NCBI RefSeq assembly: GCF_040954645.1
Contig: NC_092809.1
Coordinates: 84,666,573-84,730,572 of the forward strand
Direction of reading: 5' to 3'
DNA length: 64,000 nucleotides
From: Diabrotica undecimpunctata
Taxonomy: Eukaryota; Arthropoda; Insecta; Coleoptera; Chrysomelidae
Shown: positions 58,701-64,000 of the stretch, piece after piece
Position numbering within the stretch: position 1 is the stretch's first letter
How the letters are laid out: the number at the start of each line of letters is the position of its first letter
Notes under the pieces: model-generated
Database searches by the model: none
What the model was told of the DNA's origin: nothing
Seen by the model: the letters and a program-made list of their open reading frames with translations, nothing else
Position numbers and translations under genes: made by a program

Positions 58701-59048
58701 AACCGATACTCGAGACAATCAAAGAGAAAAAACTGGCATGGTTCGGACATCTAACCCGGATGGACAATAATAGACAAGTTAAAAGAGTGTGGGACGCCAA
58801 ACCAATAGGGAAGAACAGAAGAGGAAGACCCATTAAAGAATGGAACAGTGACATCTCGCAGATACTACAGAGTAAGGGTAAGACTTGGCAGGAAGCAACA
58901 CAGATGGCATCCAATAGGAAGGAATGGAGAAAGTTCGTTAGGAGCTAGGACACCTCAGAAGACCGTCAAATAGTGTAATGTAATGAATTGTATTTTAAAC
59001 GGCCCAACACCGAAAGGTACAAATGGGTCTACTGATTAAGTAAGTAAG
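55757..59048 (+). mobile_element. RTE/craft-like LINE inserted in gypsy-5 gag
   Basis: 5'-truncated within the end of ORF1 (first codons read GIKWKWNQKTSQIE, then a stop) but with complete ORF2 and a (TAAG)n-type 3' tail. A 12-bp target duplication TAATCTAGAAAC lies at 55745-55756 and 59049-59060. Confidence 0.92.
55940..58948 (+). CDS. LINE ORF2: AP-type endonuclease and reverse transcriptase
   Basis: 1002 residues, no interruption. The N-terminal endonuclease has MASWNVRGINGKE (Asn), AITETKKKGKG (Glu), VITGDLNSRVG (Asp, Asn) and IGSDHYLLE (S-D-H). After a Lys-rich linker (about 260-480) comes RT: GKAPGSDEVAPEMMKY, CRNYRGISLLCVAAKVYE, QSGFRKGHNTQDHIF, SFIDMEKAFDSI, GVRQGGSLSPLLF and IFADDIVLIAET (A-D-D). 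The C-terminus has a thumb and YLGTVINNKGDIEDD, YGAENWILNK and KKLAWFGHLTRM blocks. It would nick DNA and copy the LINE RNA at the site. The clade is called from these blocks; craft- or RTE-like is best, with CR1-like relatives not excluded. All catalytic residues are present. Confidence 0.92.
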   Translation: MSRSKDNNTNGSKNKLKYNLNTEKNKTIWKMASWNVRGINGKEIELGEEIRDKNIEIVAITETKKKGKGSIILENGMLLIYSGVEETKRAQAGVACMIKKESINKIKNWIYYNERILRVDIDMDTEETNTNLIICYGPDEDATKNEKNEFWDKLQEVINDCTEKIVITGDLNSRVGKETEKWNNVIGPYGEDKLNKNGKLLLEFCLDNNLVIMNTHFQHKRIHKITREVKSRDEQSIIDYTIVQKTEKYWIRDVRVKRSYEIGSDHYLLETTFKSKRKEIKRNENINRKHKEIIKIYKLREETTRIRYSEGLEKEMDNEHEITETIEEEWGKFKNAMIKTAKSICGTTRNNNRGKRTSWWNDEVKREIKEKKKLWKEYIQDKTQQKYENYKRQRTKVKEIVKKEKKKSWEKFGEKMEENSTENVKLFYRTLKNLRSNKETKLKQIMNKEGTIINDDKTIMERWREHFQLILNGNQANTMEKESHNRRVSMKNTENTETIEKEELEEAIRKIKIGKAPGSDEVAPEMMKYIGVNAKEKLLYIYNLIWKRKVIPREWTNAVIIPIYKKGNTRDCRNYRGISLLCVAAKVYETIIERKIRKEIEHKLEDVQSGFRKGHNTQDHIFTMQQVIEKALKKNKEIHLSFIDMEKAFDSIKRKDIWESLKKKQVSEELIEATKSIYMKTTNTVRMLNIQSEPFETTQGVRQGGSLSPLLFINVIDEIVKECKKTFKKYCIGWNRMQMINAEMCIFADDIVLIAETAEKLKYNLEKWNLEASKYNLNVNKEKTQIMKISRKQGTEDQIEVMIDQQKIIQTNSYKYLGTVINNKGDIEDDLNNRMENTGKLFQALNRGFLNNKEISTKTKMTIYKTIYRPTVTYGAENWILNKRHQSRIQAAEMKYLRRTIGVKRTDRIRNEEIRERLKIKPILETIKEKKLAWFGHLTRMDNNRQVKRVWDAKPIGKNRRGRPIKEWNSDISQILQSKGKTWQEATQMASNRKEWRKFVRS

Positions 59049-59690
59049 TAATCTAGAAACGGCATACATATCCGAAGTGAGAGACATCATTGTATCACCA
59101 CCAGCTACAGACAGGTAAGTAAAGTTAAAAACAGAATTAATTAAGAGACTCGGTGCATCACAACAACAAAAAATTAAAAGATTACTCGAGCATGAAGAAT
59201 TGGGCGATCGAAGACCTTCTCAATTCTTACGACATTTACAATCTTTAGCAGGCACAACGGTACCAGATAATATTATAAGATCTCTGTGGTTAGGTAGACT
59301 ACCTTCCTCTACACAGGCTATCTTAGCTACCCAATCAAACGCTAATTTGGACACAGTTGCCGAGCTAGCAGATACAGTTTTCGAAGCCGTAGCTCCTAGA
59401 ACACAAATTTAGGATGCGGCCACTGCTCTTAAAAGCACCATCGGAAAATTAATAGCCGAATTAGCTGAAATGAAACTTCAACTAGCTAACATCACCACTG
59501 CTCAACCACAAACTAATACATACCGTCGTAACCGCAGCACCTCAAGACGAAGACCATACCATAGAAACAGAAGCTACAGTAGATAACATAATAGTTACAT
59601 ATGTTGGTATCACTACGGTTTTGGTGATAGTGCTCAAAAGTACACACCTCCGTGCAAGCACCAGGAAAACACCACGGGCAATCGGTAAGT
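59049..59690 (+). pseudogene. gag: Gypsy-5 gag, C-terminal part
   Basis: Resumes with LETAYISEVRDIIVSPPATD, a stop, then LIKRLGASQQQKIKRLLE, ELGDRRPSQFLRHLQSLAGT, IIRSLWLGRLPSSTQAILAT and ELADTVFEAVAPRTQI. An in-frame stop ends this at 59410. A basic RRNRSTSRRR stretch follows, then a zinc knuckle of the CWYHYGFGDSAQ type. The next ligand is Tyr (TAC, near 59640) where CsRn1-type knuckles have Cys. The second LINE enters right after it. Confidence 0.85.
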
Positions 59691-60872
59691 AAGATACTAG
59701 AAGAACTTAGCGGGTCAACACAATTCGGTTTTAAGGGAGGACTAGGAACAAGAGAGGCAATTTTATGTTTGAACACCTTAATACAAAACTGTTTAGATCA
59801 ACGAAAAGATGTCTACCTCACCTTCATCGACTACGAGAAGGCATTTGACAATGTTAAACATGATATGATGGAACTACTACATAGGGCCAACATTGACCAG
59901 AAGGAGATCAGAATTATTCAGAATCTATACTGGAACCAAATGGCAAAGGTGAGGATTGAGCAAGACCAATATACGGATGAATTTGAAATCCGGAAAGGTG
60001 TCCGCCAAGGCTGCATACTCTCTCCGATGCTTTTTAATTTATATGTTGAAAATATATTTGCGGAAGCATTAGAAGACACGGAATTAGGCATTAAGGTGAA
60101 CGGCATACCAATTAGCAACCTACGCTATGCGGACGACACAGTGATTATAACTGATAATTTGGAAGATCAGCAGTTATTACTTGATAGGGTGAATAGCATA
60201 GGTAAAAAATATGGCCTCAAAATCAACATTTTGAAAACGAAATATATGGTCATTAGCAGAAACCCTCCAGAAAACCCGATAATATGCATAGGTGACGATC
60301 GCATAAAACGCGTGAAAACTTTTAAATACCTTGGCACCACAATCAATGACCAATCGGATCCACAACAAGAGATAAAAACCCGAATACAAATAGCAAGACA
60401 AGCTTTTGTGAAATTCAGACCGCTCCTATGTAATCAAAACCTAAATTTCGAAATACGCTACAGAATGGTCAAGTGCTACATATGGTCCATCTTGCTTTAT
60501 GGCATGGAAACGTGGACTTTGAAAAAAACATCTATTAACAAACTTGAAGCATTTGAAATGTGGTCATTGAGAAGAATGATGCGCATACCTTGGGTGGATA
60601 GAGTTCGAAACGATGACGTCCTTAAGAGAGCCGGCGTGGAAAGAGAACTCTTTGAATTAATTAAAAAACGCAAGATTGGTTACCTTGGGCACATATTGAG
60701 AGGAGCAAAATATGAAATACCACACTTAATCCTACAAGGGAAGATCGAAGGTAGGAGAGGAGCCGGCCGCAAACAATTATCCTTGTTAAGGAATATTAAA
60801 GAATGGACAGGAATACACAATACAGGCGAGCTGTGTCACGCCGCCAAGAACAGAATTCTAGTAATGAGATAG
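59691..60872 (+). pseudogene. LINE RT C-terminal two-thirds
   Basis: About 393 codons, open. QFGFKGGLGTREAI, TFIDYEKAFDNVKHD (motif A), GVRQGCILSPMLFNLYVE (motif B), LRYADDTVIITDN (catalytic Y-A-D-D), TFKYLGTTINDQSDP, YGMETWTLKK, RRMMRIPWVDRVRND and KIGYLGHILRG. The open frame extends upstream to ATG 59652, but those first codons belong to gypsy-5, so that start is fortuitous. It is a different family from 55940-58948 but with the same domain order. The endonuclease is missing. Confidence 0.9.
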
Positions 60873-60914
60873 TCGCCTACGCACTTTGGTGTATGGCATG
60901 TTAAGAAGAAGAAG
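59691..60914 (+). mobile_element. Second LINE, 5'-truncated, in the gypsy-5 gag-pol junction
   Basis: Starts in the middle of RT and ends with an AAGAAGAAG tail. It is flanked by an 11-bp target duplication AATCGGTAAGT (59680-59690 and 60915-60925). Confidence 0.92.
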
Positions 60915-60925
60915 AATCGGTAAGT

Positions 60926-61378
60926 GCGGCATCCGATCCAAACCTAAACTCTCGCCGCCTTTTCGTAACAGACTTTAAAACTAAAAAACAATTTTTAATC
61001 GACACCGGGGCAGATTTGTGCGTGTTTTTCAGAAAATATGTACGGGGCGCGCGCAAAAAGACTACATATGAACTATACGCGGCCAATGACACAGTGATCG
61101 CAAAATACGGTTATGTTAACTTGACAATAAATGTCGGATTAAGACGTGATTTTACGTGGCGTTTCGTAGTAGCGGACATTTCAAAGCCTATTATAGGAGC
61201 TGATTTTTTATCACATTTCGCTCTCCTAGTAGACATTTCTAACCAGTGCTTAATAGACAGTACTACAACTCTTCGAACGAAGGAACTCGTTAAAGATTGT
61301 TTCGATAGCAGCGTAAAGACAATCGAGGAAGTGTCGCGTTACCATATGCTGTTAGCTCAGTTTCCGAAAATCATGTGA
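60926..61378 (+). pseudogene. Gypsy-5 protease and linker
   Basis: SAASDPNLNSRRLFVTD, KKQFLIDTGADLCVFF (aspartic protease D-T-G-A), KKTTYELYAANDTVIAKYG, FVVADISKPIIGADFLSHFA (the I-I-G-A-D-F-L flap-helix block of CsRn1 proteases). A TGA at 61376-61378 separates it from RT in the same frame. Confidence 0.87.
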
Positions 61379-61696
61379 TCCGCCGATATTCTGAAAGACA
61401 TTCAACATGAAACCAAGCACCACATCGATACAATACCAGGTCCACCCGTTTTCTCTAAGCCTCGACGATTAGCACCTGACAAATTGCAATGGGCTAAAAA
61501 AGAATTCGAAAATCTTCTGCGACTAGGCATCATAAGACCATCAAAAAGTAACTGGTCTACACCACTACATATTGTCCCGAAGAAAGGTGAGGAATGGAGA
61601 CCCTGTGGAGATTATCGACGTCTAAACCAAAGGACTATTCCAGATCGATATCCATTTCCACACATCGACGACTTCGGTCAGTCGCTAAACTGGTAA
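61379..61696 (+). pseudogene. Gypsy-5 RT, N-terminal part
   Basis: [78 protein letters not shown], then a stop at 61694-61696. The RT palm with its catalytic Asp residues and all of RNase H are deleted at this point. Confidence 0.87.
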
Positions 61697-61734
61697 GATC
61701 ATTTTCTCTATCAAAATCAAAAATATCGTGCCAC

Positions 61735-62130
61735 ATTGTTTCACCGACTGGAAATTTCCTACCACCTTCCAGCCGATTCGAACATGTTCACATAGACATT
61801 ATAGTGATGCCGATTTCTGAAGGAAACAGATACTGTTTAACATGTGTCGACCGTTTCACGCGTTGGCCAGAAGCTTTTCCAATGCCCAATCAAGAAGCAG
61901 ATACCGTAGCCAGAATATTTTTTTCTAGTTGGATAGCTCGTTTTGGCACTCCCAAGCGTATCATAACGGATCAAGGTCTACAATTCGAATCACATCTCTT
62001 TAAATAAATCTCTAAATTAACTGGAACTATCCATTTAAGAACAACCGCCTATCACCCTCAAGCAAATGGCATGGTGGAAAGATTTTATCGACAATTAAAT
62101 TCGATGAACCGAAAGCCTACTTTCAGTGTT
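61735..62130 (+). pseudogene. Gypsy-5 integrase core
   Basis: SPTGNFLPPSSRFEHVHIDI (first Asp), GNRYCLTCVDRFTRWPEAFP, RFGTPKRIITDQGLQFES (second Asp), a stop at 62005-62007, then TAYHPQANGMVERFYRQL (catalytic Glu). The zinc-binding N-terminal domain lies in the deleted part. The frame breaks again near 62130. Confidence 0.87.
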
Positions 62131-62200
62131 ACTGTTCATGTGAGCAGCGTGGAGAGAAGATTTAGGTACTTTAGCCGCCGAACTCGTTTATGGAGAACCA

Positions 62201-62660
62201 TTGTGTTTGCCCGGTGAATTATTGTTTTCGTCTCAAAGAAATACCGACGACAGTGCTCACATTTATTTAAAGACACTTCGAAATCATTTCGAAAATCTCC
62301 GTCCTAAGCAACCGTCGCAACACGGGTCCAAAAGCACTTTTATTTTCAAAGATATGAAAACCACCACTCACGTGTTTGTTCGCCGTGACACAATCAAAAC
62401 CGGTTTACATAATCCATATCACGGACCTTTTCCAGTAGTTAAACGAGGAGACAAAACATTTTGTCGTTCGTGTAAACGGAAAAAAAGTAACAATTTTCAT
62501 CGATAGATTGAAACCTGCGTATGAGGTCAACGTGAATCAAGAAGAAGAGAAAATAACAGTGTCCAGAGAAACGAACACCTACAAACATTTTGAGAATAGC
62601 AGACCCAAGAGACAAACGAGATTTACGGGAAGTTATCAAGCAAGTGTCAGTTAAATCATT
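62201..62660 (+). pseudogene. Gypsy-5 integrase C-terminus
   Basis: CLPGELLFSSQRNTDDSAHI, HFENLRPKQPSQHGSKSTFI, TTHVFVRRDTIKTGLHNPYH and GPFPVVKRGDKTF, the typical C-terminal module of CsRn1-type integrases. A frame change near 62460 leads to a decayed tail with SRETNTYKHFENSRPKRQ. Confidence 0.82.
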
Positions 62661-62778
62661 TTATTGAGTTAAAATATTTTTTTTCAGTGTAAATTTTTTT
62701 CTCGTGTAAACATTGTCTTTTTCTGATATACCTATTCAATTTTCATTATAACTATGTATGCATTATCCATATTTCTCG

Positions 62779-62786
62779 AAGGGGGG
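62779..62786 (+). other. Polypurine tract of gypsy-5
   Basis: AAGGGGGG directly precedes TGATATAGCG, the start of the 3' LTR. Confidence 0.75.
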
Positions 62787-63146
62787 TGATATAGCGACTA
62801 GCTAATTACGAATTAAATTTTTGTATTCAAAAATTAAATAAAACAATCACATATTAAAATTTACATTTTTGAAAATGGTTTATATACATAAGAAATACAA
62901 ATGTTCTTTTTTAATATGTTTATTTACTACAGATATTAGATATGCTCGACACTTTAATACATTTTGAGTGCGTTGCATTTATGGGAAACGAAATTAATAT
63001 AACGGCCAGCCCGATAATATAATTTTATGGCCTGGCTTTTAAAAACAAAGAACGCGTGTTCTGTGTTGAGTTTTAGTTTTCAGTAATCATTGAGACACAA
63101 TTTGAATCGGGTCGCGATACATACAATCCCTTTGAGAATTAATTAC
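62787..63146 (+). repeat. 3' LTR of gypsy-5 (right end missing)
   Basis: Starts TGATATAGCGACTAGC after the purine tract. From 62908 it aligns with 55149-55375. The last about 135 bases seen in the 5' LTR are replaced by unrelated sequence after ATTACGCCTTA. Confidence 0.75.
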
Positions 63147-63515
63147 GCCTTATATAGATAATAAGAAAATAAACAGGTAAAATAAGTGTAAGAAATTTCA
63201 ACTACATACATACATCGGCGCCATTGTTCACATGATGGGTTTATCACAGATATCAAAAGTTACATTTTAATTCAAGGTTCTATTTGCGTATTTTCAATAT
63301 TAAAGAGTAGGAAAAGACATGTTTATGCTTTTATTTTTTTAAATCTATTCTATCTTCTTTCTAGAGTTCCGTCTTTTTTGAACGACCTGTGTTCTTTTTT
63401 CAATTGGGCACTATTGCTAACCAAGGCTATGACAAACACTCTGTCCTCTGCTATTCTTCATTAATATGACTGATTCATTATTTTCTTTTTCTTGTAGGTT
63501 TTTTAATGTTTATAC
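63147..63515. other. Unassigned sequence
   Basis: About 370 AT-rich bases without a recognised feature. Confidence 0.4.
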
Positions 63516-64000
63516 TGTGTATCTTCTGTATATGATTAATTCTTCTGTGTATTAAAAGTTAAATTTTGGTTATTATTAGGATTCTCTTAACGTGTTTATT
63601 AATTGTCTTGTTTCTGCGGTACAGTGTATCATGATAGGTTGTAATGTGTATATGTGTATCATGATAGGTTGTAATGCATATTTCATCTAATGTAATTAAA
63701 GTGCTCTTTGTGTTTGCCAATTGGTTTCTCACTTCCTCAGCGACAGGTCTTTTTTTCCTCATTAAGTCATAACCTGATCCTCGCTCGATACAGTTATTCT
63801 AAGATATTTAGATTTCACTATATGCTTTATCATTTGGTTTTTATCTCAAATTGGCACCTATTACGAATTTTTTATAATATCTAATATCTGATGCTTTCAT
63901 ATTAAACTGGAATAAAATACTTGGATATTAGATAATATGTATTCGTTTTGAGTACACTTTTTTAGGACCTAGAACATAAAAGAATAAATATCTCTCTGTT
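63516..64000. repeat. Dispersed repeat C, uninterrupted copy
   Basis: Aligns with 36880-37141 plus 39549-39720. Where the other copy holds piggyBac, this one reads TTATTCTAAGATATTT without a break (around 63793-63808). It carries a short internal tandem duplication of ATCATGATAGGTTGTAATG near 63630-63678. Confidence 0.82.

Larger units (their letters stand above)
55149..63146 (+). mobile_element. Gypsy-5, CsRn1-like Ty3/gypsy with two nested LINEs
   Basis: Fragments of a single element in order on the plus strand: partial 5' LTR (55149-55512), primer site, gag (55581-55756 and 59061-59690), protease (60926-61350), RT start (61379-61696), integrase (61735-62130), C-terminus, polypurine tract (62779-62786) and partial 3' LTR (62787-63146). 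LINEs occupy 55757-59048 and 59691-60914, each within an 11-12-bp duplication of gypsy-5 sequence. A deletion removes RT from the first catalytic region through RNase H and the IN zinc domain. The gag and protease style and the primer site fit the CsRn1 clade. Confidence 0.88.

Noticed and set aside
55940..58948. Host endonuclease or DNA-repair gene
   Set aside because: The AP-endonuclease fold is joined to a LINE RT in one frame, with target duplications and a simple-repeat tail, so it is a retrotransposon gene.

Overview
The window looks like intergenic heterochromatin from a large, AT-rich, transposon-laden insect genome. A beetle would fit, but the species cannot be fixed from sequence alone. 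The evidence is the mix of elements: an env-bearing Ty3/gypsy errantivirus, other gypsy families including a CsRn1-like one, APE-type LINEs (RTE/craft-like and jockey-like), a Penelope-like element with a GIY-YIG endonuclease, piggyBac transposons, and long (TA)n arrays at many element edges. I see no host protein-coding gene, rRNA, tRNA or CRISPR array. All family calls were made by eye from motifs, without database searches.

Layout. 1-2606: jockey-like LINE debris, dispersed repeat A, a (TA)n array and unassigned sequence. 2607-10094: a nearly intact errantivirus-like element with 190-bp LTRs, a TAGTG target duplication, and gag, pol and env. 11690-16066: a second gypsy family, as a broken minus-strand pol copy followed by a plus-strand element with 210-bp LTRs. 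16067-17336: a 1.27-kb hexanucleotide array abutting that element's 3' LTR. 17410-28970: a third gypsy family with 1.4-1.5-kb LTRs, first an internally deleted minus-strand element, then LTRs in alternating orientation separated by (TA)n, including a 1.85-kb tandem duplication. 28971-34917: a piggyBac-derived palindrome with a 121-bp tandem repeat at its centre. 34941-37141: repeat B, a chimeric LINE fragment and repeat C. 37146-39544: a piggyBac element with a readable transposase carrying four in-frame stops. 39720-44654: LINE shreds and a second copy of repeat A.

45352-46945: a Penelope-like fragment with a 325-bp hairpin and hammerhead-like motifs. 46949-51932: a fourth gypsy element whose gag-protease block is inverted. 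52074-53035: second copy of repeat B. 53036-55110: a LINE 5' end with ORF1, then a jockey-like fragment. 55149-63146: a CsRn1-like gypsy interrupted by two LINEs, each bounded by a target-site duplication. 63516-64000: an uninterrupted copy of repeat C, the repeat that piggyBac entered near 37145.

The genes do not form a pathway; each set serves one element's own mobility. The plausibly functional parts are the errantivirus (all three ORFs open, LTRs differing at about 4 of 190 positions) and the LINE ORF2 at 55940-58948. The errantivirus and the third gypsy family both carry an in-frame A AAT TTT heptamer just before the gag stop, with pol in the -1 frame.
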